This document shows, in pieces, positions 49,506 through 60,096 of a DNA stretch of 64,000 nt. The position numbers were made by a program, and so were the translations under genes. The DNA comes from Paraphysomonas bandaiensis. Its lineage: Eukaryota > Chrysophyceae. Location of the stretch: NCBI GenBank assembly GCA_965644295.1, contig CBFFRP010000108.1:124001-188000 (forward strand). The letters run 5' to 3'. The notes under the pieces are model-generated. The model was not told where the DNA came from. It worked only from the letters and a program-made list of their open reading frames with translations, and ran no database searches. Within the stretch, counting starts at the first letter, position 1. The number at the start of each line of letters is the position of its first letter.

Positions 49506-50384
49506 CTACTTCTTCTTCAAACCGACAGTGCCAGCGAAAAAGAAAACAATAATAACAGCGATGACCCCAACCTGCGAAAACACCATCAGTATATAGATTC
49601 CGTCAATGCTTGTTGTACTTACTGTGAGCATGAAGCAACCCATGTAACCTAGAGTTTTTCCATGTGCTCGTTGATGTCTCTCTGCTGCCCGAATGTGGTC
49701 CACGCCTGCAGATGTGTTCGCTGCAGACCTGTCTATTTGGTCTGCTATAACATTAACTTGCTCACCCTGTACTGTAACAAGCCTGCTGACGTCCATGAAT
49801 AGGGCATTTATTTCTTGTGTTTTCTTGGCAATACTTTCCGCCTCCCGTATCCTCTCCTCAACAAGCATTTCATCAACATCAGAAATGTTTTCTAAAGACC
49901 GCATGTGAATTGCTGACCCGCCTTCCACACCCACGTCTTCGGATGTGCTAGTAGGATGGTGAAAGCTGTCCCTAAACTCATGGGCAGATGTCATGCTGAG
50001 CTCCGCAAGTTCAAAACTAACTGTAGTAAATTGCTCCAAGACCACCATAAACTCTCGTTCTAGTTTTGTTTTCTTATGGTTTTGTGTGCGATTGATCGGA
50101 TCCTCAAGATCGTGTTCATTGAATGACAGTCTGTCTAACCCCTGTTTGATCTCCTGACAGATCTTATTCATAGACTCCTCTTGCTCGAGAAGATGAGAAA
50201 AACTCTTGTTACCTTTAGCAACATCTAATTTCTTTTTAAGTGCATGTGTTTGTGTATCTAACCACTTTAGTTTTTTGGATAGGTCGTCTATAGTTGCAGG
50301 CCCGCTGTGAGGTGAGCTGATTAGTTCAGGTGTCCTCTTATGAGCAGGGTTAATCACCACTGCTTCATCAAAAGCCGAAGCCAT
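49506..50384 (-). CDS. Syntaxin-like Qa-SNARE
   Basis: 275 residues once a 51-bp intron (49572-49622, GTAAGT...CGCAG) is removed. The intron is a multiple of three without a stop, so an uncut frame of 292 residues also exists. Only the spliced form gives a continuous C-terminal anchor (GCFMLTVGVIAVIIVFFFAG, about 249-268). The SNARE motif lies at about residues 175-235, with the zero-layer Gln in LVTVQGEQV (Q206). An N-terminal helical region (residues 30-135) resembles the Habc bundle. It would act as a t-SNARE in vesicle fusion on an endomembrane or the plasma membrane; which one is not evident. The C-terminal tail is KKK. Confidence 0.88.
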   Translation of the reverse strand: MASAFDEAVVINPAHKRTPELISSPHSGPATIDDLSKKLKWLDTQTHALKKKLDVAKGNKSFSHLLEQEESMNKICQEIKQGLDRLSFNEHDLEDPINRTQNHKKTKLEREFMVVLEQFTTVSFELAELSMTSAHEFRDSFHHPTSTSEDVGVEGGSAIHMRSLENISDVDEMLVEERIREAESIAKKTQEINALFMDVSRLVTVQGEQVNVIADQIDRSAANTSAGVDHIRAAERHQRAHGKTLGYMGCFMLTVSTTSIDGIYILMVFSQVGVIAVIIVFFFAGTVGLKKK

Positions 50385-50650
50385 TAGATTAACTATGAAT
50401 GTGTGTTGTAATGGCTATGGATGGATTGTCTTGATAGATGCGTGCAGGACTGCTGTGTATATATAGAGGAAACAACCAACCCATACAGCACTACGATCCA
50501 CTGTATATATACACAGTATCTGCAGATATCAGTCACTGGACGGTAAAAATACCAAGAAAAGTGTGTTTTCTAGCCCGAAAATCACTTTTTATCATATAAA
50601 AAACACGGTTTTTCAACAATACATACTCTGTATTTGTCAACAAAAAACAA

Positions 50651-50721
50651 TACGGCAGCGGGGAATCGAACCCCGGGCAGAAGAATGGGAACCTTCTATG
50701 TTACCACTACACCACTGCCGT
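50651..50721 (-). tRNA. tRNA-Gly (anticodon CCC)
   Basis: 71 nt that fold as a cloverleaf. The 7-bp acceptor is ACGGCAG/CTGCCGT with discriminator A. The D arm is GTG/CAT around TAGTGGTAA. The anticodon stem GAAGG/TCTTC holds the loop TTCCCAT (anticodon CCC). The T arm is CGGGG/CCCCG with the loop TTCGATT. No intron, and CCA is not encoded, as expected for a eukaryote. Confidence 0.95.
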
Positions 50722-51929
50722 TGTTTTCACGTCAACTCGCTGATGAATTTAGTATATATAAATAGAACATAACACGATAGCGAAGATATATCAGTCACAT
50801 GCACGTATCTTCCTTCGACTCACTGTGTTGAACACCTGTGTGTATGTGACACAATGCAGTGTGGTAGATTCAGCGCAGTGTATGTGAGATGAGATGCTCG
50901 GAAATGAGAGTATGAGCGTCGGAGTGCTTGATTGACTATAAACCCCCGCTGTGATTGACTTCCTTTGTAACTACATCCACTCGTTACAGCTATGAGTTGA
51001 TTCCACCTGTTGCACACTATGAACAATTAACTCACCGCACATCTTAACACTCCCATTCAATTGGATGTAGTAAACATTGCTATCAGAAACGCAATCACCG
51101 AACCTCATGGTACACAGGTGAACACATGACTCCACATGTAGAGCTAAGAACTCCCACCTCACATTCCAAATAAGTTACGACGATCTCTCTTAAATTTGGG
51201 TACCTCTGCAATAATCTGATCTGTTGTCTTAAACTTCCCCCGAAGAATACGCTTCTTCTGTTCTATAAATACTGAACCACACAACGCCTTCGTATATATC
51301 ACCCATCCGTTATCGACTACTCACATGAATCGATTTCGTTTTATTAAACTGTTTGGGATCCACATGCTCTCTAATCATGTTATGCTCAATATGTTTCTAT
51401 CGTTGATGTTGCCTTCCAATATTGAATGCTTTTTCCGTATTACTTTCGTTGAAAATCGTGGCAACACCTCCACTTCGTATGATATATCCTGCCTTGTATA
51501 CATAGATAAAAATAGTAGCGCTCCTATCAGTGAACGATAGGGAAAATTGTCAAAAGAATGTGTTCCTCAGCCGAATGCACATGTTCCATTCCCCTTTAAT
51601 TCTATTCATGACAAAAGTATAGGTTAGTGGGTACTGCCAAGTTGAGCCACAAACTCCACATACTTTGCTAATATATTTTTGATGTATACTGCTTAGACTA
51701 TTTGTAGTTTGTGTTTTGTGTAATTCTCACGCTCATAAACTGGACAAAATCTAATTCACATCTATATTACCGAACCTTTTACACACTCTTCGCTAAATTT
51801 CCAAAATAATTTTGGTTTTAACCACACTAAAAATCCACACTCATCATTACAACACAAAGAAAAACACTGCTGTTATGTACGAAAAAAACGTAACATCGGA
51901 CTCAACTCAAATGAAGTATGTGAATTCAT
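50722..51929. other. Intergenic region with coding-like minus-strand pieces
   Basis: About 1.2 kb. On the minus strand, 51159-51250 reads KKRILRGKFKTTDQ, then IIAEVPKFKRDRRNLFGM and a stop, and looks like a real C-terminal exon. A possible upstream exon at about 51311-51382 reads EHNMIREHVDPKQFNKTKSIH and ends at a GTGAGT donor. Another open stretch lies at about 51410-51540. I could not join these into one clean gene, so it may be a gene remnant or a gene with undetected short introns. Confidence 0.3.
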
Positions 51930-52786
51930 ATGACAGCAGCGGACAACACTCCCAGTGACCCAATCACAGGGCAAAATGATGTGCAGGTAACTTCATTATA
52001 TTCGACTTACTTTTAGATGTCTTTAAAGCAGAGCAGATCCAATACAAAAGAGCGCACAGAGAAGGCTGCCACGACAAGCCAAAATTAGAGCTAAGTCGAA
52101 CAACCTTCAAAAGCAGTGGAAGCGGATTAATTTGAGACAGAAATCGTTTCATTTGCCAGATTCAGACCTTCTCAGTTAATATCCAACGTTTACGCTGCGA
52201 AGGTCAACGCTTCTGAGCATATTTCTAAAGTTTGTTACATCTGCACTCTTGTCACGACAATAGATCCTGAGCACCTCCGTCACAACAGAGGGGACTCTGT
52301 GCTACTGTTATCTGTGAGTAAGATATACAAGATGCTTGCAATTTGTATTTGTATTTAAGAAAAACAGTTCGTGTTTACTGGTGTCCTGAAGAAGATCCGC
52401 ACACTTCGTTCGAAACTTGAGTATTACCGAAAAGAGTTCAGGAGAAATTATCCTACGATTTTGTCGTTCAGCATTCGATTTGCCGAAATATTCACTTCCA
52501 ACTTTACGTTTGACAAAGGCTACTATGAAGATATATCTTTGAACTTCAGAAGTATCCTTAGAGGGATTGGTCGTGCTCTTGCTGGAGAATGAGAAGCAAG
52601 GAAGGGTTGCGGCTGTATGAGCTGTGTGCACCTCTGAAACACAAGTTGACTTGCATGTTGGATGTGTGGCTGCACGATGCTATCAAACCACTGGGGGAGC
52701 ACTTTAGTTATTGTCAAACACTAGCAAACGATTTGTATGTACATGCAAGCACACTCTCTGATTGTACTATCTATTCAGTAGAGTAA
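51930..52786 (+). pseudogene. Unresolved multi-exon gene or pseudogene
   Basis: Coding-like pieces follow one another. 51930-51986 starts MTAADNTPSDPITG and ends at a CAG/GTAACT donor. 52017-52130 is next. 52136-52311 contains KVCYICTLVTTIDPEHLR and ends at GTGAGTAAG. 52368-52592 contains KKIRTLRSKLEYYRKEF. 52592-52786 contains LRLYELCAPLKHKL and ends with a stop. The last two pieces are in different frames without a usable splice pair between them, suggesting a frameshift. The junction near 52100 would need a very short intron (about 25 bp). I do not recognise the protein. Confidence 0.35.
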
Positions 52787-53451
52787 CACAATAAATTTAA
52801 TTGATTTGGACGTAAATATATTACTTCTTATAAGTGTGGTTACTGACTGTGGTTAAGACCATATATATGTGTTCATCTCGACATGCTATCAGCATATCAT
52901 CTACAGACATCACTAACAGCACTAATTACCCCTGACCGATTTATAGTATAAATGTTTCACGAATTTCAAAATATCGTCTCCAGTTCTTGGACGTAAATTA
53001 CCATCCGCTACCATGTTAGAATTGGACGTTACACTGATGTTAACCTTGCTTTACACGTAAGAAATCATAAACTTGCTTTGTTGCACACAACGCACTTTCA
53101 AGAAAGAATTATAATTATTATTCTCAATACTTCACAACAATTTCATGTAACATCTAGTGGACATCTGTGTATCATACGTTACTCTATATCTTATATACTA
53201 TATACTAATACAACAGAAACTGAATTTACTTCCATTATAATTCCCTAGACCTGACAACTATTTGCTCTAAAATGTATTTGCAATAAGAAAGTAAAAGTAA
53301 AATCAAGTAATTAGTATAATTTCTTATACATATCACAAGGTACAATCACAATTCTTATGTACATAAAAATAAGGAAAAATAAATTCACACGGCACTACAA
53401 TTCTATATGCCTCTGTAACAGTAGCCCAGAAACGCTAATTCAAAGAAACTT
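52787..53451. other. AT-rich convergent intergenic region
   Basis: About 665 bp of AT-rich sequence between converging coding pieces. I see no gene, RNA or notable repeat. Confidence 0.5.
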
Positions 53452-54771
53452 TCACAGATCTCTCCCTTCCTTGGTCTCCTGATCTTCTTCCAGTACTCCC
53501 TTTTTTACCCACTCAGGAGGTTCAGGAGGGTGGGGGTGATCTAGAGCCTTGTAGACAAAATACGGGTGTACCTTAATGAGATATGGATTCACTTTCTTCT
53601 TCTTGGGAGCCTTTACACCTGGCCCAAGTCCAACAGCAGTAGGGTTTGTAGACACTGAGATACTTCCATCTGCGTCCCCATCCCACTGTCCTGACACAGA
53701 CCCTGGATCCACTGGTGCTTCCTTCTTCCGACAACAAGGTAGCCAGCAACACCACATATACCAGCAACACTTACCACAACATTTACAGCATTTACCACAA
53801 CAGGAGCAACACCGGGCAATGCACCGATAAATCCCTTCACAAAAACTCACACAGCGCCGTGACCCTGGAAATCGTTCTGGTAGGTCGCCCTGCAGAAATT
53901 CGCCCTTCTCCTCCATCGCCTTTAGTAGTAATGGGTCTGGAGGGTCCGCACCATAAAATCGACACAAATAGCACATATCTTTGAAGAAGACAAGTTTCTT
54001 GGCACAAACGATACATCGTTGTCGTCTGCAGTAATACAACACGACATATATTCCCAAAACACTTATCAGCCAAAGTAAAACTATCTGGGCAGGATTCCAT
54101 TGGTGTTTGCCAACTGAGTGATATATGATGTATTTTTCCCTGAAATAATCTCCGGTAGCAAGTGGTACAGTGCTTTCTGTAGCTATTACTGAGCAGGATC
54201 TAACACTACGCCACGAGAAGAAATTCTTACTCATCATAACCACCTCAAGTGTAACCTCCACGCCAACTAAATATGTGTCGTCATTTTCAACATCGCAAAA
54301 AATAAGAGTTCCATCAGATTCGTTGTAAGTACAGGCTGAGCGTTTAATTGGACAAGTTATAATCTCAGTATCTGTCTCAAATTCATTGCGAGCCATCCGC
54401 AATTCATATCCATAAAAATTCGTTTCAGGGCCAGTATCGGCATCCACTTCGCATTTCAAATCCCAAATGTCAAATTCCCTGTCTTCACCGCAGCATTGCA
54501 AACAGTAATTTATACCCCAAACATCATCAAAATTTCTGTAATAAGGGAGATCATTCAAGAACACAGTGTCGTCATCCGCTTGATTGGCTTTACACCGTGT
54601 GAAGGAGAAGCCCTGATAACATGTGCCGTAAGATAATAATACAGCACTCTCATCCAACTCCTCTTCAGAGTTATCGATAGCACCCCATATGGTGAGCTCT
54701 GCAGTTATGTTCCATATGATGAGAGCCGTTACGAGTAACCGTAATACAATCTGATCCATGCTGACACTCAT
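53452..54771 (-). CDS. Cys-rich single-pass type I membrane protein, unrecognised
   Basis: 439 residues, single exon, ATG at 54771. A signal peptide is likely (residues 1-24, LRLLVTALIIWNITA). A Cys-containing acidic ectodomain (25-228) is followed by one transmembrane helix (229-248, IVLLWLISVLGIYVVLYYC). The cytoplasmic part begins with C253-x2-C256-x10-C267-x2-C270, a zinc-finger spacing. A striking cluster of 15 Cys in 31 residues (317-347) contains two CCGKCC blocks and is interrupted by WYMW and WLP. The tail is Pro/Lys/Glu-rich. The Cys cluster could be palmitoylated or bind metal. Receptor or scaffold roles are guesses. I do not recognise the family. A decayed partial copy lies at 56851-56987. 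Confidence 0.8.
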   Translation of the reverse strand: MSVSMDQIVLRLLVTALIIWNITAELTIWGAIDNSEEELDESAVLLSYGTCYQGFSFTRCKANQADDDTVFLNDLPYYRNFDDVWGINYCLQCCGEDREFDIWDLKCEVDADTGPETNFYGYELRMARNEFETDTEIITCPIKRSACTYNESDGTLIFCDVENDDTYLVGVEVTLEVVMMSKNFFSWRSVRSCSVIATESTVPLATGDYFREKYIIYHSVGKHQWNPAQIVLLWLISVLGIYVVLYYCRRQRCIVCAKKLVFFKDMCYLCRFYGADPPDPLLLKAMEEKGEFLQGDLPERFPGSRRCVSFCEGIYRCIARCCSCCGKCCKCCGKCCWYMWCCWLPCCRKKEAPVDPGSVSGQWDGDADGSISVSTNPTAVGLGPGVKAPKKKKVNPYLIKVHPYFVYKALDHPHPPEPPEWVKKGVLEEDQETKEGRDL

Positions 54772-55333
54772 ACAGACATGTTAGTGAGTAATAGACAGGT
54801 GTATGTTATGATCGTGACATGCTCAGTAAGCACAGGAGTGGAGTAGTTGTTCCTTGTATATCTGCTTATGTATGTCAGTGTCTGTTAATGTATGTGTGTG
54901 TATGTATACAGACGACAAAATAGAAAATGCCTGTATGTATTCTGCTGGTGTATGTGTATGTATATGTATGTATATGTATGTGTATGTATGTGTAGGAAAT
55001 TCCTATGTATGTGCATGTGCTGTATGCATACGTGCCACACACACATCAGATCGTTTCACTGTATACATGACTGTATATATACACTCCCTACGAAAGTACC
55101 AGCAGCAGCTACACTCTCTCAATGTGATTTTTTTTGTTTGCTTGGTTTGCTTATGATGGTACTTACATTACCTATGAGGAGTGTCGTATGCGGTATGAGG
55201 TAGGTTGCTATCTACATGTATGTATGTATGCCTGCCTCTGTATATACGCCTCTTTATATATGTAATTTACAATAAATCACTCCTTGCAAAGGCGTATACT
55301 GCACGACCATAATATAAACCCACTTATACCGAT
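54772..55333. repeat. TG/TATG-rich microsatellite DNA upstream of PSMA1
   Basis: About 560 bp between divergent genes. 54865-55010 and 55205-55235 are rich in TATG/TGTG repeats (for example GTATGTATGTGTGTGTATG). A CCAGCAGCAGCTACACTCTC element lies near 55095. It is probably the promoter region of the divergent membrane-protein and proteasome genes. The open frames in it are repeat artefacts. Confidence 0.6.
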
Positions 55334-56256
55334 ATGTTTCGCAATCAATATGATACAGATGTTACGGTGTGGTCCCCTCAAGGGAGACTGCATCAGGTGG
55401 AGTATGCCATGGAGGCTGTCAATCAGGTGGATATATATATATAAGTATCATATATTTTAACTAGGAATATTCAGGGAACTGTTTGTCTTGGATTAAGAAG
55501 CTCTACACATGTTGTTATAGCTGCTTTGAAGCGGTCTCCCAACGAACTTGCGTCATATCAGAAGAAAATACAAAAGATAGACAACCATATGGGTATTGGT
55601 ATGTCAGGACTGACAGCTGACGGCAGAAGCCTTGTCAAGTAATTTCATCACGAAATAATTAATGTCATATGATTTATTATTTTTTTGTATAGATATATGC
55701 GCACCGAGGCATTGAATCACAAGTATGTGTACGGTACTCCCATGCAGGCGGGTCGCATCGTTGTGGACCTCGCTGATATGCACCAGAGGTGTACGCAGAC
55801 TTATGTTAGACGACCTTATGGTGTTGGCCTTCTGGTTGCTGCATACGACCAAACCGGTCCTCATCTGTATGTTACTGAGCCATCGGGCAACTACTTCGAA
55901 TACTACGCCATGGCCATTGGGTCTCGCTCCCAGACATCCAGGACCTACTTGGAGAAAGAGTTCGAGGGATTCCCCGAATGTTCTGTTGACGACCTCATCA
56001 AGCATGGTCTGAAAGCTCTGGCAGCTTCACTTTCAGGAGATGTTGAGTTGGACTCGCAGAGCGCCTCAATTGCAGTCGTCGGGAAGGACTATGCCTTCAG
56101 GGTGAGTAATCATTCTCAATTTAACTCTGTATATTAACGCGACGTGAACAGGTGATAGAGGGAAGCGACCTTCAGGTGTATCTAGACCAGATCGAAGTAG
56201 ACGCGGATGCAGATGCCGGAGATGCCGACATGGTGCTCGAGACACCTGAGGCGTAG
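55334..56256 (+). CDS. PSMA1: 20S proteasome alpha-1 subunit (alpha6, PSMA1)
   Basis: Four exons (55334-55426, 55475-55638, 55693-56101, 56152-56256) give 256 residues. It matches PSMA1 throughout: [20 protein letters not shown] at the start, the alpha-subunit signature [46 protein letters not shown] and LIKHGL. The alpha ring gates the proteolytic core; this subunit is not catalytic. The C-terminal tail is acidic ([10 protein letters not shown]). The introns of 48, 54 and 50 bp are typical for this genome. Confidence 0.97.
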
Positions 56257-57715
56257 GCACAGAGAGGTGAAGCTGCAGGGTAATTGACGAAACTGCCATG
56301 CTAGGTTTATCATTTTCTCCTTTACGTTAGTCATGCACAAAAGTATTCATTAATAAACGGTTGTCGTAAGTTTACAGCTCGCCAGTATTAGATTATAATT
56401 TCCGACTCACTGCACAGTTATCCTGCCTTCTTCCCTACTACTGTGTCTACGCGATATCGCGATAGTCTGATAGTCCAAAATTTAAATTTCTACCACACGC
56501 ACGTTGGTAATACTAAACACAACTGGCTCCTTGTCGGTTAAAACAAACATCGTATTTCTATTAGCTTCTTAGTATTTTGTAGACTGCATTAGTTGGGGGA
56601 GTAGCAGATATATCACAATAACCTTTGGCTGGTAGAGTGTTCAAAGTTTATTAGGAATATAATATATTGTAGTAGTGAATGTCTTATTATTAGAATATAA
56701 CATATTGTAATATATTGTGAGCTATTTTAACCATCACAATATAGGTGTTTGACTCTAGCCGGTCGCCCAGTCAATATTTCAACAATAACCCTGATATAAG
56801 GAAGTCATCAACATCAATACAACACAGTGGCAAACACCATATATTGTAAGTGTCGGCAGTAATATGATACTGCGTATATTCCCAATTCCCAATACACTTA
56901 TCAATCAAAGTAAAACTAATTCTTGCTGATTGAGTGATGTATGATGTATTTTTCACTGAGATAATCGCCTGTGTCTAGTGGTAAATATCTCCCAATAAAG
57001 GAAATTTTAGATAGTTGTACATATAGATATTGAGCTTGTAGCTCGCAGTAAACAATGAACTACGTGAACAACGGCGATTACTTTACTGCACATGCCGGAC
57101 ACACCAGCATTATAGCAAGCCTATCATGACGATATGAATTCTCCTCGTCGCAAACATTCATATTGGCTAGTATTTTGCTTCAGCCGACAAAGAAAATGGA
57201 AGTTTGTGTCGAAGCTTAGTACACATGTATCTCTAAGCATACCACATGAGCCCACTGACGCATGTGCTATATCTCCAATCAAACCAACTATAGATTATCT
57301 GTCTAACCCCCTTGATACTACCACGTCATGTTCACTGCAACATAACAATAAACAGGTAGGTAGCTCTAACTGTACACAGATATATGGGCATCTCTAATCT
57401 CAACTGGCATTGCAGAGGGTTGGATTGTATCTGTTTCAGCGCGCACTGCACTGTACCGCACTAGAGTATAGGCGGTACAGTACATCATGACAGTGAAAGC
57501 ATGCATACGTATACCGGTATACATACACCACCCCGTACACATACATACCACTGGTATACATACACATACTGGTGTAGTACACTGTAATACATACATACAT
57601 ATATATCATATGGACACAGCTCACCTCATTGCAACACACCATACCATTTCCAGTCCACGGATTGAATACTCCTCCATTAACAATTGCCACGAGAACTAAC
57701 TATCATTATTCAGTT
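56257..57715. other. Intergenic region
   Basis: About 1.46 kb between two plus-strand genes. It contains the gene fragment at 56851-56987, an AT-rich stretch with several ATATTGTA units near 56655-56725, and GTATACATACAC-type repeats near 57510-57600 just upstream of FTO. The frame at 57134-57397 has no recognisable motif and is not called. Confidence 0.5.
56851..56987 (-). pseudogene. Decayed partial copy of the Cys-rich membrane-protein gene
   Basis: It aligns in the same orientation with 54021-54169, the part encoding the end of the ectodomain and the transmembrane helix. Shared blocks include CACTTATCA, CAAAGTAAAACTA and ATGATGTATTTTT. Many substitutions and indels break the frame. Nothing else of the gene is visible nearby, so it is an old fragment. 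Confidence 0.75.
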
Positions 57716-59707
57716 ATGCGACATAAGAATAAGAGCTCCAATCATAAGGCTCATAAGCGTGAGAGTGTATGTAAAGGTGCACCCAATGACACTGGACGGT
57801 TACATAGTAACAGTTGCAAACTAACAAAACAACAGAAACGTGATTTAAAAAGAAACGAGAAGTTATCATCTAGAGTCCAGACAACGAATGATTCGAACCC
57901 TATCAATGCATCGAGAAGCGTATATAAACGGAGCACAGTGTACCCCTCTGAATACACAAGCAGCACATGTCCGCAGGGAAGATTTCTTGTACCTGCCGAC
58001 AACGATTTCGTAAGAGTTAAAGAACTTTGTTATCCTGGATTTGCTTGTGAGAGCAGAGAGTCATTCTCATCGGATTTTCACATCTCTTTTAAAGAGGCAT
58101 TGGAGGGACTGGACAAGGATGGGTTTTACCAATATGACATCACTCAACCGGCAGGGCTGAATACTAAGACAGCAAAGACTTATGTTACCCGATGCTTGGT
58201 TGGCGAGGCAGGAATTACCTACAAGTACCTTGGGCTACGCATGTTTTCTATCCCGTGGGAGGACGGGGCCCAGGGGAGCACTAAGAGCAGTGTGGATATA
58301 GGTCGCCTTAACCGAGAGCTGGTTAGTCGCACTACGGATCTTCTGCGAAGCACAGGGAAAGCAGAGACAGGGCGTTGCGACTACAACCTCACATTAATCA
58401 ACCGGTTCTGTGTTTTTGATTATATTTTCAGCGTTTGTAATATGTGTGCAGGTGTTTTCCGGCCTCAGAGAGGAAACTCAAGAGTGAACCGTGCTTCAAA
58501 CGCGACAAATGTACAGTCTCTTGGCACGCGGATAGCTCACTGGAGCACTTTTCATCCATAGCGGTGTATCATCATTGCCAGCCAGACGATGCTGGGGGTG
58601 ACCCATGGAGAGTTGCATTGCGTGTATGGCCGGATGCTGAAGGACCAACAGCAGGTTAAATGATGTGCACCTCGATGTATGAGTTGTTCTCAGCCTATTT
58701 GCAGGACGATCGCGGCTTAGTCAACAAGAGCAGGATCGTCTCCGGGCCCAACCAGCTATAGCAGTGCCCTTAGACGACGGGGAGGCTTATTTCTTACTGG
58801 ATGACTTTAATCATCATCACCAGCATTCCGTATTAGCAGGGGAGACCCACCGTTTTGCTAGTACCCACAGAGTGGGTAGGACTGAAGGGCACTCGTATCA
58901 ATGGATTAGTGGGCGCTGTGAAGCTCTATTACTACATACCCCAGTAAAAAAGCAAGTATCTGCTAAGCAAGTGCGCTTGGAACAGTGGCTCCTTGGGGAA
59001 CTTGAGTTTGAATGGATAAGGCAGTTCTACATTCAGGTGTTCATGTAGTGCTGTATATATATCACGATATGATGTGCCGGGGAGTAGTACACGAGGTAGT
59101 AAGAGTTGTATGTGTATTAGGGATCGCAATATCGTGAATTACATGCGTGGTGGTTACGTCCAATGGATGAGCTGATAAAGTGGTGGACTGAGTTGAACAA
59201 GAGAACAGTTACTGCACTCCACGCCCTTGCAGAAGCAGCGGGTATGAATAATTTAACACTGTTGTTTCTGCTAACAATCAATGGAAACAGGAGTAATAGA
59301 AAATGAGTGCTCTGCAGCCTCAAGGAAACAGTTGGAGAAGCAAAAACGGCGACTTGAAGGTGTTGATGAAGGGTCGTATGATGCCATGGCTGCCGCACTA
59401 AGAGATGTGAGTACATTAGCTTTTCTTCTTATAGGCTAAATAGTCTGTAATTGTGATATAGCGACATGAAAAAAGAGAAGGATGGCTTTCTCGTGTTAAC
59501 GACCCCATTTTTTTGACGCTGCCAGACAACTGTAGACCTGTGGAGCCTCCATTTGAACAACAACTATCCAGCACATTTTCTGAGTCTAAGATTTTTTCAT
59601 TCTGTGATATCAATGTGAAACAAATCTGCGGGTCAACCCACAGCGATGCTTTACTAATCTTGGAAAAGCTTGTGTTAGAATGGAAGCAAAAATTTGTTAA
59701 TAAATAG
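57716..59707 (+). CDS. FTO: FTO-type (ALKBH9) Fe(II)/2-oxoglutarate nucleic-acid demethylase
   Basis: Six exons (57716-58404, 58452-58654, 58705-59036, 59121-59241, 59291-59406, 59462-59707) give 568 residues; introns are 47-84 bp. FTO landmarks appear in order: TRCLVGEAGITYKYLGLRMF (SRILIGNPGCTYKYL-like), CTVSWHADSS, VPLDDGEAYFLLDD, SVLAGETHRFASTHRV and LEFEWIRQFYIQG. Iron ligands H255, D257 and H338 correspond to human H231, D233 and H307. R347 and R353 match the 2-oxoglutarate-binding R316 and R322. The C-terminal helical domain is present (AAALRDRHEKREGWLSR). FTO enzymes demethylate N6-methyladenosine and m6Am in RNA, mainly in the nucleus. The basic, Lys/Arg-rich N-terminus could serve as a nuclear signal. 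All catalytic residues are present. Confidence 0.93.
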
Positions 59708-60096
59708 ATATATAATATATAGCATATTATCATTGGTGACTAATACTTTCACAACACGCAATAGAAGATATACTTGCTGTAAGCCAGTACTGTTTTTTCC
59801 AACCATTTTAGTCTTTCTCAACCTGTGCTCTATATGAGCATATTATTTCTAAACTCTAGGTAATGTGGCGTAAAGAGTTGCTTCAATTAGTTACTCTGGA
59901 CCTGCTGTGGTCTATATTCTATATAAGTATTCTAGTTTCAACTCTAGGCGATATTGCATTCAGAGTTGTTTCAATAGTCAGCAGCGATATTGATAAATGC
60001 ACTATGTGTACACAAATAGAATTAACGAATAATCGTTTTTAATAGGTTAAATTGAAGGGCCAACAAAAAGCAACCATAATCCACTTCTCAACCAAT
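59708..60096. other. Convergent 3' intergenic region
   Basis: About 390 bp between the FTO and eL15 3' ends. AT-rich, with a loosely repeated segment (TCTAGGTAATGT... and TCTAGGCGATAT... near 59855 and 59944, each followed by AGAGTTG). No gene was seen. Confidence 0.45.

Noticed and set aside
57134-57397. 87-codon frame between PSMA1 and FTO
   Set aside because: No recognisable domain, no supporting splice sites and no similarity to the neighbouring genes.
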